64,000 nucleotides of DNA from an uncultured Eggerthellaceae bacterium (GTDB lineage Bacteria; Actinomycetota; Coriobacteriia; Coriobacteriales; Eggerthellaceae), in assembly GCA_934617065.1 (NCBI GenBank), contig CAKTTY010000007.1, positions 33,339-97,338 of the forward strand, read 5' to 3'. Each line of letters starts with the position of its first letter. The stretch's first letter is position 1. Of the stretch, positions 8,392 through 16,382 are shown in pieces. Under the pieces are notes generated by a model that saw only the letters and a program-made list of their open reading frames with translations, had not been told where the DNA came from and did no database searches. The translations under genes and the position numbers were made by a program.

Positions 8392-9369
8392 ATGAAAATC
8401 GCGGTACTTATGGGAGGCTCTTCTGCTGAGCGAGACGCCTCATTGGAAAATGGCAAGCGTATCATTGCCGCCTTGGAAGAGGCCGAGCATACTCCCGTTG
8501 CCATCGACGTGTCGGAAGACTTGGTGGCAACGCTTCGAGCCGAACGCCCCGATGCTTGCATCGTTGCAGTGGCGGGCAAAATGGGCGAAGACGGCACCTT
8601 GCAGAGCTTGCTGGATTTCTTGGGCATTCCCTATGTGGGTTCTGGCTCCGAGGTGTGTCGATCGGTTGCCGATAAAAGCCTGCTTTCTGCCCATATGCAG
8701 GCAGCATGTGACTTTTCCGGCGAGCAAACCGTAGCTTCATGGCCGCAGGGCTTCTGCTTTTCGAAGGTTGCGTTTGACGAACTGGGTGCATTTGGCGCCG
8801 TCGATCTGTTCGAGGACCGCATTCCCGGCGGTTATCCTTTGGCGGTAAAGCCCGCATGCGAAGGCCTTGCTTATGGCGTGCACAAGGCAAACGACAAAGA
8901 GGAATTGCGCGATGCTCTTCGCGATGCGTTCACTTTTGACGATAAGGTGATCGTCCAGCAGTGGGTTGAGGGCGTTGAGCTTTCAGTGTGCATTTTGGGG
9001 TCCGGCTGGGATGCTCATGCTCTGCCGCCTGTTGAAATCGTCCCGCGCAAGGGGCTGTATCTTACCGATGCTCGTCTAGGCAGCGATGCGGTCGATTTTT
9101 ATGCACCTGTACGCTTGGAATCGCTTTCCCATGACGAATCGACGGCCCAGGCTATCCGTTCTGAAATCGAGCGTGCGGCGCTTGAGGTTTACCGCGCGTT
9201 TGGCATGGAGGGCTATGGGTGCGTCGACCTTATCTGGGACGGCGCTCAAGCGCAGGTTCTTGAGGTTAACGTAACTCCGAGCCTGGCAGAACGGTCCGTG
9301 TTCTCCGCTGCCTGCGAGGCGTCAGGGCTTTCTGTTCCTGCTGTGCTTGACAGGCTGATAGAGGAGTAA
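8392..9369 (+). CDS. ddl: D-alanine--D-alanine ligase family protein
   Basis: 325 aa. ATP-grasp enzyme that joins two D-alanines for peptidoglycan precursor synthesis in the cytoplasm. The N-terminal GGSSAERDASLENG matches the Ddl loop, DGTLQSLLDFLGIPYVGSG follows near residue 67, and the metal-binding end is LEVNVTPSLAERSVF. In typical Ddl the last motif is EVNTxPGxTxxS, so this is a divergent member and another ATP-grasp ligation is possible. ATG 8392 was chosen for its position at the conserved MKIAVLMGG start; the open frame continues upstream without similarity. Confidence 0.82.
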   Translation: MKIAVLMGGSSAERDASLENGKRIIAALEEAEHTPVAIDVSEDLVATLRAERPDACIVAVAGKMGEDGTLQSLLDFLGIPYVGSGSEVCRSVADKSLLSAHMQAACDFSGEQTVASWPQGFCFSKVAFDELGAFGAVDLFEDRIPGGYPLAVKPACEGLAYGVHKANDKEELRDALRDAFTFDDKVIVQQWVEGVELSVCILGSGWDAHALPPVEIVPRKGLYLTDARLGSDAVDFYAPVRLESLSHDESTAQAIRSEIERAALEVYRAFGMEGYGCVDLIWDGAQAQVLEVNVTPSLAERSVFSAACEASGLSVPAVLDRLIEE

Positions 9370-9491
9370 CGGCGTAATCTATATTTCACCTCGGCAACAA
9401 GAGTGCCAGGTGAACGGTTCTGCCGCCTGAAGGCTGGCAGCGCCTTTATAATGACGGTATTGCAACCAATCTTTTGGGAAAGGTGTTCTAT

Positions 9492-10076
9492 ATGGGCAAG
9501 TTCGCAACATTTCTTATCGGTGGCGCTGTTGGTGCTGTAGCAGGCCTGCTTCTTTCGCCCCGTTCCGGCGCGGAAAACCGTGCGCTTTTGAGTGAAGTCG
9601 CAAACGAAAAGTGCGGCACTGTTTCCTGCCCGCCTCAGCTGCAGGAAAAGGCTGGTCAGTTTGTGGAAGCTGCTGCATCCACCTCCACCAAAGTAATCAA
9701 TACCGTGGTAGACAACGGCGCTGAGGCTCGCAAGGTTGTTTCCGATCGCGTTCAGAAGTTCGCTCCTGCGCCGGTTCAGGCGTTCGACACCAATGGCGAC
9801 GAGCTTCGTCAGAAGATCGATGCTGCTCGCGAGCGTATTGCAACCCAGGTTGCCAAGAACGCTGAAGCTGCGCGTGATGCTGCGGTAGACAAGGTTCCTG
9901 CTGTGCTCGATGCCGCTGCAGTGGCAAAGGAAACCGCTACGGGCGCTGCTCAGCATGCTGCCGAGGCTGTTCAGGGTGCTGCTGCAACCGCAGCCGATGC
10001 TGCCAAGGAAGCTGCCGGTACTGCTCAGCATGCAGCTGCCGCAGTGGCCGAAAAGGTCCGTCCTTCCGACAAGTAG
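9492..10076 (+). CDS. YtxH-like protein with Ala-rich amphipathic tail
   Basis: 194 aa. The N terminus GKFATFLIGGAVGAVAGLLL is a glycine-rich membrane segment followed by SPRSG, the YtxH signature. The remainder (residues 80-194) is an Ala-rich amphipathic helix with many AAxAAKEAA-type turns, like LEA/general stress proteins. Start ATG 9492 has GGGAAAGG 7 bases upstream. A strong terminator follows at 10159. Membrane-associated stress protection is the usual inference for the family. Confidence 0.8.
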   Translation: MGKFATFLIGGAVGAVAGLLLSPRSGAENRALLSEVANEKCGTVSCPPQLQEKAGQFVEAAASTSTKVINTVVDNGAEARKVVSDRVQKFAPAPVQAFDTNGDELRQKIDAARERIATQVAKNAEAARDAAVDKVPAVLDAAAVAKETATGAAQHAAEAVQGAAATAADAAKEAAGTAQHAAAAVAEKVRPSDK

Positions 10077-10158
10077 TACACGGTTCGGTGACGCTTCGTT
10101 TGCTGCAAGGATTTGCGATTACTGTAGAACAAGAACATGCGGTCCTTCGGGACTGCGG

Positions 10159-10188
10159 GAACGGCGGTTTGCACCGCCGTTCTTTATA
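10159..10188 (+). terminator. Rho-independent terminator
   Basis: A 10-bp perfect stem, GAACGGCGGT / ACCGCCGTTC, with TTGC loop is followed by TTTAT. It ends the ytxH-like transcript and separates it from the PRC-barrel gene. Confidence 0.8.
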
Positions 10189-10218
10189 CCTGCGGGTTAT
10201 ATACGAAAGGAATGCTCG

Positions 10219-11040
10219 GTGAAGAAAAGCGAATATCTTATCAGCGAGCTTCGTGGTGTGCCGGTCTACGAGCCGGGGAAGAAGGGAAAGCCTTCTAAGC
10301 GTGTGGGCAAGGTGCACCATTTCGTATTTCACCCGAAGGCACGTCGCGTGGTCGGATTCACGGTAAAGCGTCCCGATATTGCGCTTATGGCCCACAGGTC
10401 CGACCTTTTTGTGGCCCTCGATGGCTTCGAAATCGAAGAAGGCCATATCCTTATCGACCCTAAAAGCTCTTCTGTTGGCAAAGCTGCCTGCAAACATCTG
10501 GGCGTTTCCTGGGATGAATGCATTATGTGGCAGGGTCTCCCGCTTCTAACCGAAGCGGGCGATCGTTGCGGGTTCGTGGGCGATGTTCGTTTTGCCAGCG
10601 CCGATGGTGCCGTTAAGGTCGTTTCGGTCGATAGGGGCAAAACTGCCGATATCCTGTTGGGCTACACCGATATCCCTGCTTCTCTGGTGAAGGGTTTCAA
10701 ATTGGGGGTCGGCGATAGGCTCAACAATGAAGATGGCGAAGATTTCCTTCGTGGTGCCATCGTCGTTTCGCCTGAAGTACTCGATATGGCGCCCGAAGGC
10801 GGCCTGGCGGAAAAGGCCGGTTCGGCAAGTGCTGTGGTGAACGACGAGGCCTCGCGTGCTGCGGCAAATGTTTCTGCCAAAGTGAAGCCCGCCGCAGCGG
10901 AGGCAGCCCATAAGGCGGGCGAAGCGGTTAACGACGGCGCTTACAAGCTGGGCGTTCAGCTTTCCAAGACCAAGGGTATGTTCTCGAATTTCAAAGAAGA
11001 GTATCGTCGAGCTCGCAATGGCGAGGATAGCGAGGAATAA
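10219..11040 (+). CDS. PRC-barrel domain protein
   Basis: 273 aa from a GTG start (GAAAGG ribosome site 8 bases upstream). The first 80 residues (SEYLISELRGVPVYEPGKKG then RVGKVHHFVFHPKARRVVGF) form a PRC-barrel, and a second barrel-like half (CGFVGDVRFASADGAVKVVSVD) follows near residue 115. The C-terminal 100 residues are Ala/Lys-rich helix ending in a charged tail. PRC barrels bind RNA or protein partners (as in RimM or photosynthetic reaction centre H); a role here is unknown. Its stop overlaps the next start (TAATG). Confidence 0.8.
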   Translation: MKKSEYLISELRGVPVYEPGKKGKPSKRVGKVHHFVFHPKARRVVGFTVKRPDIALMAHRSDLFVALDGFEIEEGHILIDPKSSSVGKAACKHLGVSWDECIMWQGLPLLTEAGDRCGFVGDVRFASADGAVKVVSVDRGKTADILLGYTDIPASLVKGFKLGVGDRLNNEDGEDFLRGAIVVSPEVLDMAPEGGLAEKAGSASAVVNDEASRAAANVSAKVKPAAAEAAHKAGEAVNDGAYKLGVQLSKTKGMFSNFKEEYRRARNGEDSEE

Positions 11041-11861
11041 TGGGCGGCGTTTCCAAGGAAACCGTTTCCGCATTCGGACACGAAATTAAGAAGAGCGATT
11101 TGTTCAAGCTTGTTGGCTTGGTGTGCTTTATTGCTCTGGTGTTTGGCGTTGTGGCTGCGTTGTGGCCAAGCCTCTCTCTTATTTTCGAACCCGACGGCCT
11201 TGATCAAATGATCGAGAGCATCCAGAGCCAGGGTCCTGTGGGCGTTTTCATCTTGCTCGGCCTTCAGTTGTTGCAGATCATCGTTGCATTCATCCCCGGC
11301 GAAGTGGTGCAGGTTGCTGCGGGCATGCTCTATGGCCCCCTGTTCGGCACGCTCATCATATTGCTTGGCTGCGTCATTTCCAGCTCTCTTATCTACATGT
11401 TGGTTCACAAGCTGGGAGCTCCCTTTGTTCGGGCCATGGTGGACGAAAAGCACTTGGTGAAGTTCTACGAGTTTGAGCGCTCGGGGAAATTGAATCTTAT
11501 CGTGTTCGTGCTTTTCCTTATTCCCGGCATGCCAAAAGACGTGTTCACGTATCTGATTCCCCTAACCAATATGCGCATGCGCGCGTTCTTGGTCCTTTCG
11601 ACCGTGGGGCGAATTCCCGGCGTTATTATCTCCACGTATGCCGCTGCCGGCTTGGCGGAGGGCGATATTACCACGAGCCTTATCATTTTCGGCGTTGCTG
11701 CCGTGCTCATGATCCTGGGCATTCTTTTCCGTGACAGGATTATGTGTGTGCTGGGTACCCAGCGTGCGCTTCATAAGATGGATAAAGAACGCGAAGAAAA
11801 GCAGGTAGAGGAAACCTTGCGCGAATCTCTTCAGCAGGAAGACGAAAAGAGAGCAGAGTAG
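11040..11861 (+). CDS. TVP38/TMEM64 (VTT/DedA superfamily) membrane protein
   Basis: 273 aa with about six hydrophobic segments. The central region FIPGEVVQVAAGMLYGP and FLIPGMPKDVFTYLIPL are characteristic of the SNARE-associated/VTT domain, whose members scramble or flip lipids including undecaprenyl phosphate. The C terminus is a charged cytoplasmic coil. It is translationally coupled to the preceding PRC-barrel gene and one base precedes the next ATG, forming a three-gene operon. Confidence 0.88.
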   Translation: MGGVSKETVSAFGHEIKKSDLFKLVGLVCFIALVFGVVAALWPSLSLIFEPDGLDQMIESIQSQGPVGVFILLGLQLLQIIVAFIPGEVVQVAAGMLYGPLFGTLIILLGCVISSSLIYMLVHKLGAPFVRAMVDEKHLVKFYEFERSGKLNLIVFVLFLIPGMPKDVFTYLIPLTNMRMRAFLVLSTVGRIPGVIISTYAAAGLAEGDITTSLIIFGVAAVLMILGILFRDRIMCVLGTQRALHKMDKEREEKQVEETLRESLQQEDEKRAE

Positions 11862-11862
11862 C

Positions 11863-12237
11863 ATGGCCGGCAGGGAACAGGAGCCAATTGCGTATTCTTC
11901 GGAATCGCAACCAGGGGGCTCTGCTCAGGCCGCTGAAGCGTTTCGTGCTTCCCCCGTGCAGCCGCACTATGCCGCCCCGCTCGCTTCGCGTGACCATGTG
12001 GCGGCTGGGTTTCTGGCGTTACTCCTTGGCGTTTTCGGCGTTCATAAGTTCTATTTGGGCTACAATGCCCAAGGCTTCACGTTGCTTGCCCTTACTGTTA
12101 TCGGTGGGCTTTTCACCTTCGGAATAGCCACGGGGGTTGTTTGGATTGTCTCGGCGATAGAAGCTATTGCTTATTTCTCGAAAAGCCAGAGTGAGTTCGA
12201 GCAAATTTACGTGTATGGCAAACGTGAATGGTTTTAG
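11863..12237 (+). CDS. TM2 domain protein
   Basis: 124 aa. After a 45-residue disordered N terminus, the motif VAAGFLALLLGVFGVHKFYLG opens a TM2 domain: two membrane helices joined by a short loop, with FGVHKFYLGY as its hallmark. The second helix runs through GIATGVVWIVSAIEAI. Function of bacterial TM2 proteins is not established. It is the last gene of the envelope operon that starts at 10219. Confidence 0.85.
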   Translation: MAGREQEPIAYSSESQPGGSAQAAEAFRASPVQPHYAAPLASRDHVAAGFLALLLGVFGVHKFYLGYNAQGFTLLALTVIGGLFTFGIATGVVWIVSAIEAIAYFSKSQSEFEQIYVYGKREWF

Positions 12238-12384
12238 CCCTTTAGGCTTCGCTGAGCGGCCTTCTGTTTCTTGTACGGCGAGAAATGATTGAGAGTTCGT
12301 TCATATTTGCGAAGCTTTTTGCTTGGAAGATGTTGCCTATGGGGTTTATCGCGCGATGTCGCTATGTCTGCGTCGATAGCACGA

Positions 12385-12390
12385 TATAAT
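12385..12390 (+). promoter_or_regulatory. Candidate -10 box of the aldolase gene
   Basis: A consensus TATAAT lies 41 bases upstream of the aldolase ATG. The best -35 partners are poor (CTATGT at a 17-bp spacing), so only the -10 is supported. Confidence 0.4.
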
Positions 12391-12430
12391 AGTAACATCG
12401 TGTGTATTCATGCCTTTAAGGAGGAACATT

Positions 12431-13369
12431 ATGCCCACCATCACCCGTGATCAGGTTAAAGTCCCTGCGGACGTTATGCCTGAAGCTCGTGAGACGTACA
12501 TCGACAACTATATGAAGGCTACTCGCGGCACGGGTCGCCTGATGCTTTTCGCTTGCGACCAGAAGGTTGAGCACCTGAACAAGGATTTCTACGGCGAGGG
12601 CATCGACATTTCCGACGCTGAGCCCGAGCACCTTTTCGAGATCGGTTCTCAGGGAACCATCGGCGTTCTGGCTGGTCAGCGCGGTCTGGTTGCCCAGTAT
12701 GCTCCCGACTATCCGGAAATCAACTACCTTATCAAGATGAACTCGAAGACCAACCTGGTTAAGGGTTCCCAGGACGATCCCTACAGCCCCCAGCTCTACG
12801 ATTTGGAAGCCGTTCTTGCTATGCGCGAAGCTGGCGTGAACATCGTTGGCTTGGGTTACACCATCTACCTGGGCTCCGAGTATGAATCCACCATGATGGC
12901 CGAGGCTGGCGAGCTCATCGCCGAGGCTCATGCTGCAGGCCTTCTGGTAGTGCTGTGGATCTATCCTCGCGGCAAGGCTGTCACCGACGAGAAGGATCCC
13001 GATCTGATCGCTGGTGCAGCAGGCGTTGCTCTGTGCCTGGGCGCAGACTTCGTAAAGGTTAACCCGCCTCACGAGGTAGAAGGCCAGACTTCTGCAGAGG
13101 GCTTGGCCATTGCTTCCAAGGCTGCTGGTCGCACGGGCCTGGTTTGCGCTGGCGGTTCCAAGGCAGACGCTAACGTATTCCTTACCGAGCTGCACAACCA
13201 GATTCACATCGGTGGCGCTTGCGGCAACGCTACGGGCCGCAACATCCACATGCGCTCCACCGAAGAGGCAATCCGCCTGTGCAACGCAATCTCCGCCATC
13301 ACCCTGGGCGACTGGAGCGTTGAAGACGCTGAGGCAGTGTTCAAGGGCGAAAAGACCTTCAGCCTGTAA
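12431..13369 (+). CDS. Class I (DhnA/FbaB-type) fructose-bisphosphate aldolase family protein
   Basis: 312 aa, TIM-barrel. The family cleaves fructose 1,6-bisphosphate through a Schiff base on lysine; here the barrel strand FVKVNPPHEVEG carries the likely Schiff-base Lys (near residue 200). FACDQKVEHLNKDF matches the family's N-terminal FDHG-type loop. Other members act in the LsrF or aromatic amino acid (ADH synthase) pathways, so the exact substrate is not certain. AAGGAGG lies 7 bases before ATG 12431; the in-frame ATG at 12410 is upstream of that site. A strong terminator follows. Confidence 0.85.
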   Translation: MPTITRDQVKVPADVMPEARETYIDNYMKATRGTGRLMLFACDQKVEHLNKDFYGEGIDISDAEPEHLFEIGSQGTIGVLAGQRGLVAQYAPDYPEINYLIKMNSKTNLVKGSQDDPYSPQLYDLEAVLAMREAGVNIVGLGYTIYLGSEYESTMMAEAGELIAEAHAAGLLVVLWIYPRGKAVTDEKDPDLIAGAAGVALCLGADFVKVNPPHEVEGQTSAEGLAIASKAAGRTGLVCAGGSKADANVFLTELHNQIHIGGACGNATGRNIHMRSTEEAIRLCNAISAITLGDWSVEDAEAVFKGEKTFSL

Positions 13370-13375
13370 TAAACG

Positions 13376-13505
13376 CGCTGACGCTGCGCGCCGTTCTGGC
13401 GGCACAGGGAAACCTCAAAAGGCGAGGCATGGCACAAAAGGCCAATGCCTCGCCTTTTCGCTTCCCCTACACTCGCCAGAATGGCGCTCGCTGATTTACT
13501 GGCGA
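13376..13505. repeat. Structured intergenic repeat, copy 1
   Basis: Outer arms GCGCCGTTCTGGCG (13388-13401) and CGCCAGAATGGCGC (13475-13488) are inverse complements with one G-T pair, and enclose the aldolase terminator. Both arms and the tail CTCGCTGATTTACTGGCG recur at 59772-59898 around a different inner hairpin. The paired arm bases differ between the copies but remain paired. Confidence 0.7.
13417..13461 (+). terminator. Rho-independent terminator of the aldolase gene
   Basis: A 14-bp stem, AAAAGGCGAGGCAT (13417-13430) with ATGCCTCGCCTTTT (13445-13458), is flanked by A and T tracts so it could work in both directions. It sits inside the structured repeat. Confidence 0.85.
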
Positions 13506-13524
13506 ACCTAGGGCTTTCGCATCG

Positions 13525-13558
13525 AAATGCCGCATCCGTTTGGGTGCGGCATTTTTTT
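13525..13558. terminator. Second rho-independent terminator
   Basis: AAATGCCGCATCC pairs with GGGTGCGGCATTT around a short loop, followed by a T7 tract. It insulates the aldolase unit from the prepilin peptidase region. Confidence 0.8.
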
Positions 13559-13720
13559 GTGCTTGTGACAATGTGGGCATGCGAAAGAAATGCGAAGGCG
13601 AAAAGAAAGTGACGCGAAGCTCGTCACAGGTTTTTGCAAATCGCAAAATACCAGATAAATAAGCTGTTTTATCCATCATAGTGCCAATAAACCAATTGAC
13701 TAAAAGGCGGGTGAGGCAGC

Positions 13721-14188
13721 TTGGTTGTGTTTCAAATGTTGCTGTTCGCGGTGTTCGCATCCGTAACGGTGCGTGACATGCGGACCCGACTGATTCATAT
13801 CGGCGATCTGCTCTTGCTTTGCGCAATTCGCATTGCGCTGTTCGCTGTATCCTTGACCCCACTGCTCGGTATCAATACCGAGCAGTGGGGCGCGAATGCC
13901 CTATTCGAATCGCTTCTCTTGGCAGTGGCGCTAGCAGGCGCATTCTATCTGCTAAGCGCACTAATCTCCAAAATCACCAAAAGCCCCGCACTAGGCAAAG
14001 GCGACATTCTGCTGCTAGCCACTTGCTGCCTTTTCTTAAGCCCTCAAAGCATTGATGCGTATCTCTTCCTCGTAAGCATTTTCGGCATAGTCCTGAGCCT
14101 CATATGGCTCATAGCCAAAAAAGACAAAACCTTCCCCTTCGCTCCAGCCCTGGTGTGGCCTTGTTGGCTGGTGATGCTTATGACGTAG
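13721..14188 (+). CDS. Prepilin peptidase (A24 family), orphan
   Basis: 155 aa, six hydrophobic segments. The two catalytic aspartates of the A24 aspartic peptidases are visible: VRDMRTRLI near residue 18 and GKGDILLL (GxGDxxL) near residue 92. The enzyme cleaves leader peptides of type IV pilins or Tad/Flp pilins at the membrane. It lacks the N-terminal methylase domain, as do TadV-like forms. TTG 13721 follows GTGAGG; GTG 13727 or ATG 13736 are alternatives. No pilin gene was found nearby. Confidence 0.75.
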   Translation: MVVFQMLLFAVFASVTVRDMRTRLIHIGDLLLLCAIRIALFAVSLTPLLGINTEQWGANALFESLLLAVALAGAFYLLSALISKITKSPALGKGDILLLATCCLFLSPQSIDAYLFLVSIFGIVLSLIWLIAKKDKTFPFAPALVWPCWLVMLMT

Positions 14189-14195
14189 TTAGATA

Positions 14196-14212
14196 GGTAT
14201 ATGGAATATACC
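14196..14212. promoter_or_regulatory. Palindrome upstream of brnTA
   Basis: GGTATAT-GGA-ATATACC is a 7-bp inverted repeat 34 bases before brnT. BrnTA operons are autorepressed by BrnA binding upstream, so this is a reasonable operator candidate; no binding-site consensus was used. Confidence 0.4.
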
Positions 14213-14245
14213 CTATAGGTGTAGTAAGCTATAAAAGGAGAGAGA

Positions 14246-14524
14246 ATGGGGTTTGAATACGATCCAAATAAGAGCGCAATCAATAAAGCAAAGCACGGGA
14301 TTAGCTTTATTGAAGCCCAGGAAATTTGGAATGGGATTTTCGTTACCGTCTCGCTTGGCAACAGACATGGTGAAGAGCGACAAGCGGTTTTAGGGTTGAT
14401 AGATGGAAAACATTGGACCGCTATTATCACCCAGCGAGGAGAGAATACCAGAATTATTTCCGCCCGAAGGTCCCGCACGAAAGAGGAGGCGCATTATGAC
14501 CGCGAAAAAAGAAATCAGCGTTGA
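14246..14524 (+). CDS. brnT: BrnT-family toxin
   Basis: 92 aa. FEYDPNKSAINKAKHGISF at the N terminus and the central RHGEERQAVLGLIDGKHWTA plus ISARRSRTKEE near the C terminus are characteristic of BrnT, a RelE-fold ribonuclease that inhibits translation. The conserved HGI(S)F and the arginines of ARRSR are present, so the toxin appears intact. AGGAGAGAG precedes ATG 14246. Its end overlaps the antitoxin gene by 29 bases. Confidence 0.9.
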   Translation: MGFEYDPNKSAINKAKHGISFIEAQEIWNGIFVTVSLGNRHGEERQAVLGLIDGKHWTAIITQRGENTRIISARRSRTKEEAHYDREKRNQR

Positions 14525-14753
14525 GGAATTCGACAGAATCTTTGATGAGGGTAAAGAAGACATCATGGACTATCTCGACCTGGATACATCGGAGGTCCAT
14601 TATCCTGATACGCACGTCCGTCGCGTGAACGTCGACTTCCCAGAGTGGATGATTCAAGAGCTTGATGCCGCCGCTGAACGTCTTGCCATCAACCGTCAAG
14701 CCGTAATCAAAACTTGGATTGCCGATAGGCTGAAACAGGAGAAGATTGCTTGA
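14496..14753 (+). CDS. brnA: BrnA-family antitoxin (ribbon-helix-helix)
   Basis: 85 aa. The C-terminal half, RRVNVDFPEWMIQELDAAAE then RLAINRQAVIKTWIADRL, is a MetJ/CopG ribbon-helix-helix with a CopG_antitoxin signature; the acidic N-terminal half would wrap the toxin. AAGAGGAGG lies 6 bases before ATG 14496, inside brnT. It neutralises BrnT and probably represses the operon. Confidence 0.88.
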   Translation: MTAKKEISVEEFDRIFDEGKEDIMDYLDLDTSEVHYPDTHVRRVNVDFPEWMIQELDAAAERLAINRQAVIKTWIADRLKQEKIA

Positions 14754-14830
14754 GTTCAACGTCCGGCATCGGATTTGACGCCAGACGATTTCCCGGGTCA
14801 TGATTGCAGGGTAGGTATTTATATATCGTG

Positions 14831-14862
14831 TAGCTTCGGGCTGTCTGGGCAGCCCGAAGCTA
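14831..14862. other. Long perfect hairpin between convergent units
   Basis: TAGCTTCGGGCTG and CAGCCCGAAGCTA form a 13-bp perfect stem with a 6-nt loop (TCTGGG). No T tract follows on either strand, so it may be a terminator of unusual type, a processing hairpin or a protein site. Confidence 0.55.
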
Positions 14863-14898
14863 ACGTCAAGACCTCGAGGCTGAAGCAGGGCCTTAGTG

Positions 14899-15690
14899 CT
14901 AAAAACGATGGGGCATTGTTAGAATTGCCTGAAGGACATAAATAATCGAGAGAATTAAAACGATTGCCAAAATAGCAATTGCAACAATTTTGCCAATCTG
15001 ACCTTGCCGCTTCCTTATGGCTTCAAGCTCTTCTTTGAGTGCTGTTTCTTCTTCCGCGCTAAGGTATATATTTGAACCGCTAGCGCGGATAGCCTTCTTT
15101 TCATTTGCGGTTTGGTTGTAAGCGTAATCAACGAGATAATCGCAGATTCTTTTTGTACTTAGATGCAGACTATCTGCAAGGTTGTTATCGGAATTGATTT
15201 CCAGAAACGTAGATCCGTCCTCTTCTACAAGGGACCAGACAAGGGTTTGAACGTCTGCCCTTGCGTGGCTACGGATAGTGAGGAGCATCCTTATTTCATT
15301 GTCCGCGCAAGGCATATTGAAGCAATCTGGGAATGCGGGTTGCACTTGCCTTTCGGGGTCGATGCGTAAAGCAAACCAAAAATTTTCAGGGCAGGCTCTG
15401 CCTTTGCTGACGCTGCAGGCTTCGAGTTTTTCTGTCGCTTCAGCGTACTGTTCCCTGTAGCCTTCAAGAGCCTTCTGTGCTTTTGAAGCTGTGACTTTCG
15501 CCCCTTTGGCATTTGCCCTGTTAATCTCTGCTTCTTCTTCGGAAATGCTTTTACGTGTGTGCTCTTGTTTCTTTTTGAGGTCTATGTACCACTCTACATC
15601 TCTTAAGCCTTTGATTAGTGTCTTGCGTGCTTCCTTGAAACTGAGTTCGATTTTATAGGTGAAACACACCTCGTGAAACTCTTTTGTCAT
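14899..15690 (-). CDS. Tail-anchored coiled-coil protein, paralogue of the next gene upstream
   Basis: 263 aa, unrecognised family. Residues 15-95 are charged helices, likely coiled coil. A globular middle (about 105-205) shares with the 15690-16373 product the pattern D-N-x2-R-x-L-x2-I-x-x-H and a downstream LVDYAYNQTANEKKAI element. A single hydrophobic helix near the C terminus (about 233-258, IVAIAILAIVLILSIIYVL) suggests a tail anchor with the rest in the cytoplasm. The start codon overlaps the preceding stop by one base. Last gene of a four-gene operon. Confidence 0.7.
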   Translation of the reverse strand: MTKEFHEVCFTYKIELSFKEARKTLIKGLRDVEWYIDLKKKQEHTRKSISEEEAEINRANAKGAKVTASKAQKALEGYREQYAEATEKLEACSVSKGRACPENFWFALRIDPERQVQPAFPDCFNMPCADNEIRMLLTIRSHARADVQTLVWSLVEEDGSTFLEINSDNNLADSLHLSTKRICDYLVDYAYNQTANEKKAIRASGSNIYLSAEEETALKEELEAIRKRQGQIGKIVAIAILAIVLILSIIYVLQAILTMPHRF

Positions 15691-16373
15691 TACTTATCAC
15701 CTGGAAAGAGCTCTATAGCCGTTTTGTTGAATGCCCTGTTGTAAACAAAATCAACCAGGAAATGAAGGATGTCCGTCGCGCTATCCTCGAAGATTGTTTT
15801 TACTTCCTGAAAGGGGAGGTTGGATATCTCAGAGTGGTCATCTGGTATGAACGCATTGATTTGGAGCTTGCTATTGCTTCCATTTGGAAAGAATGTCCAC
15901 GTTGAAACAATGAAGGCTTTGTCTGAGTGACGAGATATATTTGCTAGAAGCCTGAACTGGTTGTCTTGGCATGGTGCCCAGAATTCTCGAGGCGGCTTTT
16001 GGTCTGGATTTGCTCGGTTGTTGAGTAGTACTAAATCGCCAAACCCTTTGAATGGAAGCCAATCAGGGGAGAGCCCCTGTTCTTTGATGAATGGTGTTTC
16101 TTGGACTCTGTTTCGTATATCTTTGGCTTTTTGAATCGGCCTCAGTAGTCCCTCGAGCTCTTGCTCGAGATGTTTTGCCTCAACATAATCTCCCAGGCTG
16201 CGCGCTTCGCTTACGCTTTTGCTGAGGGCGTCTGCCCTTTGGAGGTTCGTTTCGAGCCTTGAAAGAAACAAGGCTCGGCCGTGCAGGTCCCTGATTTCAT
16301 CTTCAGCAGTGTCCAGCGCTTCTTCGGCTGGCATATTGATGGAATACTGAAGCCGAATTGGCTCGGTGCCCAT
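15690..16373 (-). CDS. Soluble paralogue in the HEPN operon
   Basis: 227 aa, unrecognised. It shares the domain of the 14899-15690 product: CQDNQFRLLANISRHSDKA, a TWTFFPNGS element and a C-terminal ILHFLVDFVYNRAFNKTAIE, but lacks the C-terminal membrane helix. An N-terminal helical stretch (residues 15-80) is likely coiled coil, so the two proteins may pair. It begins 9 bases after the zinc-ribbon gene and ends one base inside the start of the anchored paralogue. No catalytic motif was seen. Confidence 0.7.
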   Translation of the reverse strand: MGTEPIRLQYSINMPAEEALDTAEDEIRDLHGRALFLSRLETNLQRADALSKSVSEARSLGDYVEAKHLEQELEGLLRPIQKAKDIRNRVQETPFIKEQGLSPDWLPFKGFGDLVLLNNRANPDQKPPREFWAPCQDNQFRLLANISRHSDKAFIVSTWTFFPNGSNSKLQINAFIPDDHSEISNLPFQEVKTIFEDSATDILHFLVDFVYNRAFNKTAIELFPGDK

Positions 16374-16382
16374 TTCTCCTCC

